Assembly (NCBI RefSeq): GCF_018141425.1
Contig: NZ_CP058561.1
Coordinates: 3,906,001 to 3,970,000, forward strand
From: Vallitalea guaymasensis
GTDB taxonomy: Bacteria; Bacillota; Clostridia; Lachnospirales; Vallitaleaceae
Direction of reading: 5' to 3'
Length of the DNA: 64,000 nt
The translations under genes and the position numbers were made by a program. Positions 19,201 through 26,262 of the stretch are shown piece by piece. Below the pieces are notes generated by a model. The model had not been told where the DNA came from. It was given only the letters and a program-made list of their open reading frames with translations, and did no database searches. The stretch's first letter is position 1. Every line of letters starts with the position of its first letter.

Positions 19201-21099
19201 GGTCTTGCAAGAGGATACTGGAATGACGAAGATAAAACAAGAGAAAGATTCATATATCATTCTGAAAAAGGTGAACGGTTATATTATACAGGTGATATGG
19301 CAAGATACTTCCCTGATGGAAATATAGAGTTTCTTGGAAGAGAAGACTTGCAGGTCAAGATAAATGGTTATCGTGTTGAATTAGGAGAGGTTGAATCAGC
19401 AATTAGTAGTATAGATGGTATTGCAGATAGTGTTGTAACTCTTATGGATACTAAAGACTTAGGTGTAGGATACTTGATAGCTAATATAATCATAGAAGAT
19501 GAAAAGAAGATATATGATGAAGTGAAAGTGGAATCTGTAGATACTCTATATCATTGGAATGAGTTAAGTGAGTATATAACTACTATAGACAGTAATATTA
19601 AGACACCAGATTATCATAAGATATTAGATGAATTTCGTAAGTTTACTGATTATGCCAGCATTTATGGTATATGCAGAGCTTTTTTTGAGGCAGGTATATT
19701 TGATGAAGCTTTCAAGGAATATACCATAGATGAAATAATGGAAAAAGCAGGTTATATAGCTAGATACAGAACACTTATTAACAGTTGGCTGGACATGTTA
19801 ATAGATGAAAACATTATCAAAATAAAAGATAATAGATATTATTGTGATAGCATGATATTAGTTAAAATTCCTATAAAGCCTAATGCTGGATACATAAAGT
19901 CACACGAAGATGTATATGCAAAAGCATTGGACATAATCAATAAAATCAGACGAGATATTAAGACTTATAATTTGATATTAAGAGGTAAGATAGAACCTTT
20001 AGAGTTATTGTTAGAGGAAAAAGAGGTATTTCTAACACCAGAATATCTTAATAAATATAATCTAACCACAGAGTATAATAAAAAGCTTATGTTGCATGTA
20101 TTTGATAAGTTGTTAAAAATACATTCAGAAGATAAGAAAGTCAAAGTACTGGAAATTGGAAGCAGAGCTTCTAATATCACAAAAGACTTGGTAGAAGGCT
20201 TAGGAACCAATGTAGAATATACTTATTCAGATGAATCAAACTTTTTCTTGAACAAGAAAAAAGAGAGTCTAGGAGATATAAGCATAGAATACAAATTATT
20301 CAATATGAATAAATCAGCTATGGAGCAAGGTTATGAAGATGAAAGATACCATATCATAATTGCAGACAATTGCCTTCATAGATCAGATAATATAGGAAAG
20401 ACAGTAGAATACCTTAACGATATGATAGAACCGGGAGGATATCTATTATTTGTTGAGCCAACGGAAAATAATAAATTGATTCTTAATACAACAGCTTTCT
20501 TTGAAGATGGATATGAAGGCCTTACGGATGAACGTAAAGAGAGCAAACTACCATTTTTATCAGCATCCAGATGGATAGAATTATTAAAAGACAGCAGTTA
20601 TAAGAGAGTGTACAATATGGATAATTTCTTCATAGCAGAAGCCAAAGACACTTATTATTCTTTTAACCAAGAAAGGATAAAAGAATTATTAAGTCATAAG
20701 CTTACTGATTATATGATGCCTAAGAAATTTGTTGTACTAGATAGATTCCCCTTATCCAATAATGGAAAAATAGATAGGGCTAAGATAAAAGAGATGAACG
20801 AAAAATCTAATATGACTTTGATAGGTGAAAAGAGATATCCTACGAATGATACAGAAAAAGAAATCGCTCTTATATGGTGTAATATTCTAAAATATGATGA
20901 GATAGGCATAGATGATAATTTCTTTGAACTAGGAGGAGATTCATTATTAGCCATTCAAGTAATAAATGTTTTTAAAGAGAAAAAAATCAATATAGCTTTA
21001 AAAGATATTTTTGATAATCCTACAATAAAATCATTAGGAGATTTTATTGATGAGGAATTAAGCAAGGATGATGAAGAGTATGAAGAAGGAGAAATATAA
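13282..21099 (+). CDS. NRPS: ArCP-Cy-A(Cys)-PCP-Cy-A(Cys, inserted MT-like)-PCP
   Basis: This is a 2605-residue initiating and elongating synthetase. An N-terminal aryl carrier protein carries Ser38 in LGLSSL. Cy1 (about 110-545) has the canonical motif D236 LLVA D241 VQ S244. A1 (about 560-1060) reads D-L-F-N-L-S-L-I-W-K. PCP1 carries Ser1100 (LGGDSL). Cy2 (about 1165-1600) has D1299 NIIF D1304 GW S1307. A2 (about 1625-2500) reads D-L-Y-N-L-S-L-I-W-K, the textbook cysteine code. PCP2 carries Ser2554. Between A8 (KINGYRVELGE, about 2026) and A10 (NNGKIDR, about 2490) a methyltransferase-like domain of some 390 residues is inserted, but its SAM motif I reads LEIGSRASN (G2293) without GxGxG. 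Such SAM-defective inserts act as epimerases in PchE and HMWP2. It has no TE, so the chain passes to the docking-Cy-A-PCP-TE protein. The domain order matches an HMWP2-like aryl-Cys-Cys synthetase. Confidence 0.93.
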   Translation: MNDIIYSYENIKEDINKMLGEPIDFSASQNLLELGLSSLQIMRLANVWRRKGIRITFVDLISKPYLDKWYESINKNKISIDSKNQLNETKEKIETIQYIDDEEEFSLTDVQYAYWIGREKHQILGGVGCHGYLEIDGKNVIPEKLEDAWNTLISHHPMLRVKYTSNGKQKIISNPEKREIVIHDLKDMTEDIISLELEKIRKRMAHRLLDIENGKVTGMEISILPDYNTRIHFDIDLLVADVQSFQIILRDLVAIYNRNQMPKAPKNWSFGRYLKKFEKNQLVMKNEAKKYWDSILDTLQGPPSLPLAKKTEEIEDVKFKRHEYFLNKSHWEGIRRKSAGYGLTPAMIFLTAYSKIIKRWSSNEQFLMNIPLFNRDCLDKELENVVADFTNLLLMQMDFTNEESFVSSAKKIQEQFHNNMKYSAYSGVEIQRDLAKLHKEQKNFAPVVFSCNLGEPLINNEFRDVFGEITYMISQTPQVWIDLQIFNYEDGVLLIWDSVEELFPKGMLDDMFNRFTLLLEQLGADDDIWNGIPHLVPEKQIKIREEINKKNALQLENNLHTSFFKYASMKPDKIGVIDTNGKQYTYGELLDDTLKVANYLRKQGVKEKMAVGMTMERGVDQIIAIMAIVSIGAHYVPVAADQPIVRQNVMYKKANVKYLMINKKLEESKYLDSSIKILNIEEGKKEERLPISQINEIDGSNLAYIIFTSGSTGEPKGIEITHFNALNTITDIINRYHIEENDKILSVSSVAFDLSVFDIFGLLNVGGTVVLIREESYRDADEWVRLINKYNITLWNSVPALLDMLLVMAESKHISMPTLRLALLSGDWIGLHLPKKLKEIASNSSMVGLGGATEASIWSNHYEVTLPIPDEWKSIPYGKPLTNQKFRVADKQGRDCPDYVPGELWIGGDGVARGYVNEQQLTKNSFVMWEGERWYKTGDLGRYLSDGNIEFLGREDFQVKIRGHRIELTEIEIAINRFHNIKDSVVIPVNNLNGKYLVSFLVLENKDLTLDTKKLSDYLENKLPHYMVPTSFNIIQEMPITSNGKVDIKSLTEMNIEEDVKECISPKTPLEISLAKIWSEILQVDRISTLDNYFALGGDSLLATRLSALVSEKLNVRLSLEEIFTKPVFEKQILHIEKVLANNDIEEAYQENKELAKYIEINDKMKYEPFPLTEIQQAYLIGRSGLYTLGDVSTHYYYELEGSTIDIQKLENALNVLIGYHDMLRAVILPEEHKQVILEKVPDYHIKTTDLRGISNIKGKLDEIREEISHTTLSIDKWPLFDIRATYYDDKIRLHMNFDNIIFDGWSISLFMEQMKNLYSDIDYKLPEIHLSFRDYVLALQKIKETSLYENDKNYWLNEIKSMPPAPELPIENSPDSLQTARFNHYESILVSDRWNRLKSIGKKENITPSAILLTAFSEVIGRFSKTQDFTINLTRFNRLPVHDRINDIIGDFTSLVMLSVDRKNGATFLERCKNVQKKLWQNLDHPYFCGVEVQREYSKLGSKDNSSPIMPIVFTSGLGISLDGDQASNDFPKIKYNMSETPQVWLDHQVAEKDGNLYLFWDVIDKIFPDGLVNEIMSAYEKLLTDLAVNKDMWTNNTWNLISILDQSRIEANNTKAPMASETLISLFLKQVKENPDYIAVINNDRTLTYKEVFLYAYEIKKYIEVKNIDDKSLIAVVMNKGWEQIPAVLGVMMAKAAYLPIDSSNSVDRMRVILKEADTNIILTQSVLYNELDIEGAIKLSVDEVLISDKTIDDYVDGTKPDDSAYVIYTSGSTGVPKGVVIDHKGAVNTILDINKRFNIDHNDRTIALSNLNFDLSVYDIFGMLSCGGAIVIPESTKAKEPDYWIDLLDEKNITVWNTVPAFMQMLIEYDYDNKLIDNTDLRLVLLSGDWIPLNLPDKIKAAFENAVVAGLGGATEASIWSNIFIVEDINDKWKSIPYGKPLTNQRYHILNELMEDCPNWVEGRLYIAGEGLARGYWNDEDKTRERFIYHSEKGERLYYTGDMARYFPDGNIEFLGREDLQVKINGYRVELGEVESAISSIDGIADSVVTLMDTKDLGVGYLIANIIIEDEKKIYDEVKVESVDTLYHWNELSEYITTIDSNIKTPDYHKILDEFRKFTDYASIYGICRAFFEAGIFDEAFKEYTIDEIMEKAGYIARYRTLINSWLDMLIDENIIKIKDNRYYCDSMILVKIPIKPNAGYIKSHEDVYAKALDIINKIRRDIKTYNLILRGKIEPLELLLEEKEVFLTPEYLNKYNLTTEYNKKLMLHVFDKLLKIHSEDKKVKVLEIGSRASNITKDLVEGLGTNVEYTYSDESNFFLNKKKESLGDISIEYKLFNMNKSAMEQGYEDERYHIIIADNCLHRSDNIGKTVEYLNDMIEPGGYLLFVEPTENNKLILNTTAFFEDGYEGLTDERKESKLPFLSASRWIELLKDSSYKRVYNMDNFFIAEAKDTYYSFNQERIKELLSHKLTDYMMPKKFVVLDRFPLSNNGKIDRAKIKEMNEKSNMTLIGEKRYPTNDTEKEIALIWCNILKYDEIGIDDNFFELGGDSLLAIQVINVFKEKKINIALKDIFDNPTIKSLGDFIDEELSKDDEEYEEGEI

Positions 21100-22207
21100 T
21101 ACTATAGGTATTTTAGGAGCAACAGGCAGTGTAGGAAAAAAAGCAGCTAAGACGCTTATGGAACATACAGATTATAAATTACTTCTAGGGTCTAGAGACA
21201 AGAACAAATTAGAAACGATGTTTGACGTTTCTGATTCCATAAAAGAATATGTACAAGTTGATATTAATAACAAAGTACAGCTTGAAGAATTTTGCAGTAG
21301 ATGCAGTATGGTTTTGAATTGCTCAGGTCCTAGTGAAATTATATTAGAAAAAGTTGCATTAGCATGTATTGAACGAGGGGTACATTATGTAGATGTTTCA
21401 GGTGGAGAGAAGCTCTATGAGTTATTAAAAACTAAAGAGGACATAATAAGATCCAAGAAGTTATTATTCATTATAGCTTGTGGAGTCTACCCAGGATTAA
21501 CAGAGATATATCCTAAGTATATCATCAAAAAATATTTTGACCTTGTAAATAGCCTGAAATTCTATTTTACTACTCAAGGGAAACTATCTTTCAGTTCCGC
21601 ATATGATTACATATGCGGAATCCTGAATAAAGTTGGTAAAGGGATGAAATATATAGATAGAGGATGCATTACTAGTGTGGACAACAATAAAATACAAGAG
21701 TGCAGCCTCCCAGAACCAGCAGGGAGCAGATATTGTTATCCTATTATTAATGTAGAATTCGAGAAAATGTGCCAGAACAATAATATAGATGAAGCATATT
21801 TTTATAATACTTTCTATAACAAAGAGGACATTGAGAATGCTATGTTAATAATAAAAGACAGCAAAAGACTAGGTAAAGATGTATTAGCAAAAAATATGAC
21901 AGGGCAGTTTGTAGGAGATAGTAGTCTAAGGGACTTTACCATGATTTATATGACCTGTGAAGGGATAAAAGATAATAGTGAAATAGAAATAGAGGGGAAA
22001 ATGCTATACCAAGGAGCTGGAAATGATATATCAGGCATTGTAGGTGCTAATGTAATTGAAATAATAATGGATACTGAACCAAATGAGCATGGTATTTATT
22101 ATGTTACAGATATCATCTCTGTGGACAGTTTTATAGACAAAATGAATAACAAAGGAATTATGTTCTATGAAACAATAAAAGAATATGAAGAAGGAGAAAT
22201 TATATAA
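21068..22207 (+). CDS. saccharopine-dehydrogenase-like NAD(P) oxidoreductase
   Basis: This protein of up to 379 residues has an N-terminal Rossmann fold with GATGSVGKKA and a basic segment LGSRDKNKLE that favours NADP, then SGPSEIILEKVALACIERG and HYVDVSGGE, all typical of the saccharopine dehydrogenase/trans-acting enoyl reductase superfamily. The start overlaps the NRPS gene by 32 bases; three in-frame ATGs (21068, 21071, 21080) are possible, and the third gives a more usual N-terminus. It is the last gene of operon 1. In some pyochelin-like pathways (enantio-pyochelin PchK) I recall that the thiazoline reductase is not of the PchG type, so this may be a second, alternative imide reductase. 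With the Irp3-like domain upstream, the pathway would then have two reductases for up to three thiazolines. Specific function is inferred. Confidence 0.7.
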   Translation: MMKSMKKEKYNTIGILGATGSVGKKAAKTLMEHTDYKLLLGSRDKNKLETMFDVSDSIKEYVQVDINNKVQLEEFCSRCSMVLNCSGPSEIILEKVALACIERGVHYVDVSGGEKLYELLKTKEDIIRSKKLLFIIACGVYPGLTEIYPKYIIKKYFDLVNSLKFYFTTQGKLSFSSAYDYICGILNKVGKGMKYIDRGCITSVDNNKIQECSLPEPAGSRYCYPIINVEFEKMCQNNNIDEAYFYNTFYNKEDIENAMLIIKDSKRLGKDVLAKNMTGQFVGDSSLRDFTMIYMTCEGIKDNSEIEIEGKMLYQGAGNDISGIVGANVIEIIMDTEPNEHGIYYVTDIISVDSFIDKMNNKGIMFYETIKEYEEGEII

Positions 22208-22223
22208 TGTATTATATTTTTTT
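22202..22223 (+). terminator. weak AT-only hairpin plus T-run after operon 1
   Basis: A 7-bp stem (22202-22208 with 22211-22217) with a two-base loop is followed by six further T residues. It contains no G-C pair, so it is a poor terminator, and partial read-through into operon 2 is possible. It overlaps the stop codon of the oxidoreductase gene. Confidence 0.3.
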
Positions 22224-22238
22224 ATTTGGTAAAAGATA

Positions 22239-22267
22239 TTGACAATCATTATCAATTATAATAAAAT
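22239..22267 (+). promoter_or_regulatory. sigma-A promoter overlapped by a Fur box, driving the aroF-men operon
   Basis: The -35 element TTGACA (22239-22244) is a perfect match. After 17 bp comes TAAAAT (22262-22267), five of six bases of the -10 consensus. The bases at 22240-22254 read TGACAATCATTATCA, which matches the 7-1-7 Fur operator TGATAATNATTATCA at all but one position. The inverted repeat extends one base on each side (22239-22255). The operator covers the -35 box and most of the spacer, so bound Fur-Fe2+ would block RNA polymerase. This makes the DAHP synthase/men/thioesterase operon iron-repressed. The transcript would have a leader of about 130 nt before the ATG at 22408. Confidence 0.85.
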
Positions 22268-22407
22268 AAGATTGAAAATAAAAATAATATAGTATTATAT
22301 AATTTAATGTAGTAATTTGTAATATTATTAAGACAATATAGAAATAAATAATTAAAAACAAAAATAATCACAAATAAAATAAATGAGAAAAGAGAATAGG
22401 AGGGATT

Positions 22408-23424
22408 ATGATAATAGTACTAAAATCTCAATCGGAAGATAAAGATATTAATAGATTATTAGAAATACTGGACAATAAGAATGTACAAGCACATAAAGTT
22501 AATGGACTAGATTCTAAGGTTCTCATATTAAGTGGCGATACTCATAAAATTGACCCATATAGTATTGAATCAATAGATATAGTCAATAAGTATATAGAGA
22601 TCAAAGATCCTTATAAAAAAGCAAATAGATTATTTCATTCAGAGGATTCTGTCTATAATATCAAAGGAAAAACTATAGGAGGAAAAAATATAGCATTGAT
22701 TGCAGGACCTTGTTCTGTAGAGAGCCAACAACAGATAGAAGATATAGCGAAAAAAGTTAAAAGGGATGGGGCTTCGTTTTTACGTGGGGGAGCTTTTAAA
22801 CCAAGGACATCTCCATATACTTTTCAAGGATTAGGAACTGCTGGCTTAGAATATCTAAAAGAAGCTAGTAGGAAAACAGGATTACCAATAGTTACAGAAA
22901 TAATGTCAGCGGATTATATGGATCAGTTTGTTGAATATGCAGATATTATACAGGTAGGTGCAAGAAATATGCAGAACTATGCCCTTCTAAAAGAATTAGG
23001 TAAAATCAATAAACCAATTTTGCTTAAGAGAGGTTTGTCTGCTACCATAGAAGAATTTCTATTATCTGCTGAATATATAATGGCAAATGGTAATGATAAA
23101 GTAATCCTATGCGAAAGAGGAATAAGAACATTTGAAACTTACACTAGAAATACTTTGGATCTAAGTGCTGTGGTAGCTATTAAAAGATTAAGTCATCTGC
23201 CAATAATTGTTGACCCAAGTCACGCTTGTGGAAGAGACTGGATGGTATCATCTCTTTCAAAAGCAGCAATAGCTGTAGGAGCGGATGGACTAATAATAGA
23301 AGTTTGCGAAGATCCAGAGAATGCAGTATCAGATGGACAACAGACATTGACACCATTTTGTTATAAAAAACTAGTTAAGGAACTAAGAGTATTAGCAAAA
23401 GCTGTAGGAAGAGATATTGCTTAA
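22408..23424 (+). CDS. aroF: 3-deoxy-7-phosphoheptulonate (DAHP) synthase, type I-beta
   Basis: This 338-residue enzyme condenses phosphoenolpyruvate with erythrose 4-phosphate, the committed step towards chorismate. An N-terminal ferredoxin-like (ACT-type) regulatory domain (residues 1-70) precedes the TIM barrel, as in Thermotoga- and Bacillus-type enzymes. Signatures are AGPCSVES, LRGGAFKPRTSPY, QVGARNMQN, LLKRG and VDPSHACG. It is the first gene behind the Fur box and has an AGGAGG ribosome site. A DAHP synthase is common in siderophore loci that draw on chorismate; here it should raise chorismate supply under iron starvation for the isochorismate-dependent genes that follow. Its N-terminal domain suggests feedback control by an aromatic amino acid, not established here. 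Confidence 0.93.
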   Translation: MIIVLKSQSEDKDINRLLEILDNKNVQAHKVNGLDSKVLILSGDTHKIDPYSIESIDIVNKYIEIKDPYKKANRLFHSEDSVYNIKGKTIGGKNIALIAGPCSVESQQQIEDIAKKVKRDGASFLRGGAFKPRTSPYTFQGLGTAGLEYLKEASRKTGLPIVTEIMSADYMDQFVEYADIIQVGARNMQNYALLKELGKINKPILLKRGLSATIEEFLLSAEYIMANGNDKVILCERGIRTFETYTRNTLDLSAVVAIKRLSHLPIIVDPSHACGRDWMVSSLSKAAIAVGADGLIIEVCEDPENAVSDGQQTLTPFCYKKLVKELRVLAKAVGRDIA

Positions 23425-23449
23425 TTAATTGTATAAGAGAGGTTATTGT

Positions 23450-24589
23450 ATGTATAAAGAGAAATCGTTGAATCTTAATAATATATTCTCTTTTTGGAAT
23501 GATTTCCAAGATGAAGAAAAATTCTTGTTTTATAACCCAAACGAAAAAGAAATAATAATGGGTGCCAAGAGGTTGAAGACTTTCAAACACAACGAAAGCT
23601 TTGATGGATACAAATATATTTTTTCTACAAAAACATTTTTTGATAATGTGAAAGACAGTATATGGAATGACTTCAAGTCCGAAAATATTGCTTTTTCCTA
23701 TTATTTGAAGATAAAGGATAATAAACAGACACTATATTATCAAGGTATAGATAGGAAGTTTTGTGATAATACAATGGACGAAGAGTATTATAATTATACT
23801 CTTACTAATACAGATTATGATGACTGGAAAGAGCTATTTAACATTAGCTACGATAAAATACTGACAAAGAAAATTAACAAGGTGGTTCTATCAAGAGAGG
23901 TTATCGTTGATTTATCCAAGAGACCAAGAGAAGAATGCATAATTAAAAGATTGATTGATAATAATTCAGGGAACTTTATTTTTGCTTATTCCAAGGGAAA
24001 CAAGTGCTTTCTAGGAGCTACACCAGAAATATTGCTAGAAAAAAAGAAAAACAAAATAATCAGTCATGCTGTAGCAGGAACTCTCCTTAAGGATAAGAAA
24101 AATGATTCTAAGAACAGAGAAGAATTTTTAAAAGATGAAAAGAATTCCCATGAACATGATTTGGTAGTATCAACAATCAAAAAGACCTTAGAGAAATACG
24201 GTAACAATACATATGTTTCCAAAAGAAAACTTCTGGAAGCAAAAAATCTTTATCATCTACATACTGAACTTTTGACAGATAGCACTGATGATATTATCAC
24301 ATGGAGAGACAGATTACATCCAACTCCTGCATTAGGAGGCACTCCAAGAGATATTGCTCTTGAAATAATAAGAAAACACGAAACCCATGAAAGGGGTATG
24401 TATGCTTCGCCTATAGGTTTGATAGATGAATCTGGTAATGGCGTATTCGTGGTTGGAATAAGGTCAGGAATGATTGAAGATGATAAGCTCTATGGATATG
24501 CAGGTTGTGGTATAGTCAAGAATTCAGATTGTGAAAAAGAATATATAGAAACGGAAGGTAAACTTAAAACTATTTTAGAGTGTTTGTAA
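23450..24589 (+). CDS. menF: isochorismate synthase
   Basis: This enzyme isomerises chorismate to isochorismate. I start it at ATG 23450, with an AGAGG site seven bases upstream, rather than at an upstream in-frame TTG at 23429; the product is 379 residues. Chorismate-utilising family motifs are clear: KVVLSRE (catalytic lysine), HAVAGTLLK, HEHDLVV, LHPTPALGGTP, HERGMYASPIG and a C-terminal AGCGIVKNSDCEKEYIETEGK. There is no fused lyase domain, and no isochorismate-pyruvate lyase (PchB) or isochorismatase gene is nearby. The next gene is menD, which consumes isochorismate. This points to the menaquinone branch and away from salicylate or dihydroxybenzoate. A bifunctional salicylate synthase cannot be excluded by eye, but the MenF/EntC-like features and the context argue against it. 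Confidence 0.88.
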   Translation: MYKEKSLNLNNIFSFWNDFQDEEKFLFYNPNEKEIIMGAKRLKTFKHNESFDGYKYIFSTKTFFDNVKDSIWNDFKSENIAFSYYLKIKDNKQTLYYQGIDRKFCDNTMDEEYYNYTLTNTDYDDWKELFNISYDKILTKKINKVVLSREVIVDLSKRPREECIIKRLIDNNSGNFIFAYSKGNKCFLGATPEILLEKKKNKIISHAVAGTLLKDKKNDSKNREEFLKDEKNSHEHDLVVSTIKKTLEKYGNNTYVSKRKLLEAKNLYHLHTELLTDSTDDIITWRDRLHPTPALGGTPRDIALEIIRKHETHERGMYASPIGLIDESGNGVFVVGIRSGMIEDDKLYGYAGCGIVKNSDCEKEYIETEGKLKTILECL

Positions 24590-24600
24590 GGAGATAAATT

Positions 24601-26262
24601 ATGACTAACTATATAGGAGCATTAATTGATGAATTATATTTATTAGGAATAAAACATGTAGTAATTAGTCCAGGGTCTAGGTCAACACCCTTATCCATGA
24701 TTTTCATGGAAGGGGATTTTAAGACATATATCAATATTGATGAACGTTCAGCTGGATTCTTCGCTCTAGGAATAGCAAAAGAACTAGGTGAACCAGTAAT
24801 ATTAGTGTGTACTTCCGGTACTGCTGCTTGTAATTATTTGCCAGCTGTTACAGAAGCAACAGCTTCCAAGATACCGCTTATAGTACTTACGTCAGATAGA
24901 CCCCATGAACTAAGGAATGTTGGTGCACCTCAATCAATAAATCAAAACAATATATATAATAATTTTGTTAAACATTATGAAGAACTGGCATTACCAAAAG
25001 ATGATGAACTATATTACAGATATGCAAGGACAGTGATAGACAGAAGTTACAGTATGGCTATGGCTCTACCTAAGGGAGTAGTACATATCAATGTACCATT
25101 GCGAGATCCTTTAGTTCCAGAATTTGATAAACTTGATTTTACTCTAGGCAGAAGAAAGCATACTTATAATTTTTTTGAATCATATAATGGTAATGATTAT
25201 AACTTGGACGTAGATTTTTCTAAGTACCAATCAGGTATCATCATATGTGGTGTTGATATCAATCAAAATTATTTTGATGAAGTAATAGCTTTATCAGAAA
25301 AACTTAAGGTTCCAATATTAGCTGACCCTATTTCCAATTTTAGAAGTAGGTTAAGCAAAAATATAATATATACATATGATTCAATATTAAAGAATGAAGA
25401 GATATATTCAGAATTACAAGTAGATTATATAATTCATTTTGGGGACATTTTTGTATCAAAACCCTTGAATAAATTCATTAGATATAATGATAATGTTAGA
25501 TATATCAAGGTTGCACCAGATTTTAACTATGTCAGTTCAACTCTTTCTATTACAGATTATATTGTAGCTGGGGAACAAAGTTTTTGTAACTCAATCAATT
25601 ATGAGCTAAAGGATTGTGGTTATCTTGATAAATGGATTAACCTTCAATCAAAATACACCAAGAACATAGATGATGTTGTTAAAGAAGAAGCTATAGTTGA
25701 AGGTAACATAATAAAGACGATGGAAAAATCCATGAAGGAAGATACTAGATTCTTTGTTGCCAATAGTATGTCAATTCGCAATGTAGACAGCTATTTCAGA
25801 GATAAGTACAAGAAAAATATAAAGATACTTTGTAATAGAGGAGCTAATGGAATTGACGGCATAGTTTCATCTGCATTAGGTGTTGCACAGGTTGCTGATA
25901 ATACAGTTTTGCTTATAGGTGATTTGTCCTTCTATCACGATTTGAATGGTTTGTTAGTTTCTCAGATGGAAGGTGCTGATATTGTTATTGTATTAATCAA
26001 TAACGGGGGCGGTGGAATATTTAGATATCTTCCACAGAGTCAGGAAAGGAATTTTGAATACTTGTTTTTAACTAAACATGGTATTGATTTCAGTGGACTT
26101 GCTACCTTATATAATATCAATTACAGATTGATTAATGATTATGAAGATTTTGAGATAAGCTTCAAGAAAGCTATTGAATCAAAAGGTGTCAACTTATTAG
26201 AAGTCATGATAGATTCACAAGAGAGTAAAAGAATACATAAAATGATTACGGAAAAATGTTAG
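24601..26262 (+). CDS. menD: SEPHCHC synthase MenD (ThDP-dependent)
   Basis: This 553-residue protein has the normal MenD length. It uses thiamine diphosphate to decarboxylate 2-oxoglutarate and add the succinyl-semialdehyde unit to isochorismate, giving 2-succinyl-5-enolpyruvyl-6-hydroxy-3-cyclohexene-1-carboxylate. Diagnostic stretches are SPGSRSTPLS, NIDERSAGFFALG (with the conserved ThDP-activating Glu), CTSGTAACNYLPAV, LTSDRPHELR, APQSINQ, the ThDP-binding GDLSFYHDLNGL and the NNGGGGIF loop. It is 11 bp behind menF with a GGAG ribosome site. MenD commits isochorismate to the naphthoate route, so its presence in a Fur-controlled siderophore operon is the key to the pathway reading offered here. 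Confidence 0.95.
   Translation: MTNYIGALIDELYLLGIKHVVISPGSRSTPLSMIFMEGDFKTYINIDERSAGFFALGIAKELGEPVILVCTSGTAACNYLPAVTEATASKIPLIVLTSDRPHELRNVGAPQSINQNNIYNNFVKHYEELALPKDDELYYRYARTVIDRSYSMAMALPKGVVHINVPLRDPLVPEFDKLDFTLGRRKHTYNFFESYNGNDYNLDVDFSKYQSGIIICGVDINQNYFDEVIALSEKLKVPILADPISNFRSRLSKNIIYTYDSILKNEEIYSELQVDYIIHFGDIFVSKPLNKFIRYNDNVRYIKVAPDFNYVSSTLSITDYIVAGEQSFCNSINYELKDCGYLDKWINLQSKYTKNIDDVVKEEAIVEGNIIKTMEKSMKEDTRFFVANSMSIRNVDSYFRDKYKKNIKILCNRGANGIDGIVSSALGVAQVADNTVLLIGDLSFYHDLNGLLVSQMEGADIVIVLINNGGGGIFRYLPQSQERNFEYLFLTKHGIDFSGLATLYNINYRLINDYEDFEISFKKAIESKGVNLLEVMIDSQESKRIHKMITEKC

Noticed and set aside
23450-24589. Salicylate synthase (Irp9/MbtI type)
   Set aside because: Motifs and length suit isochorismate synthase, and menD follows immediately. 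Only an assay would settle it.
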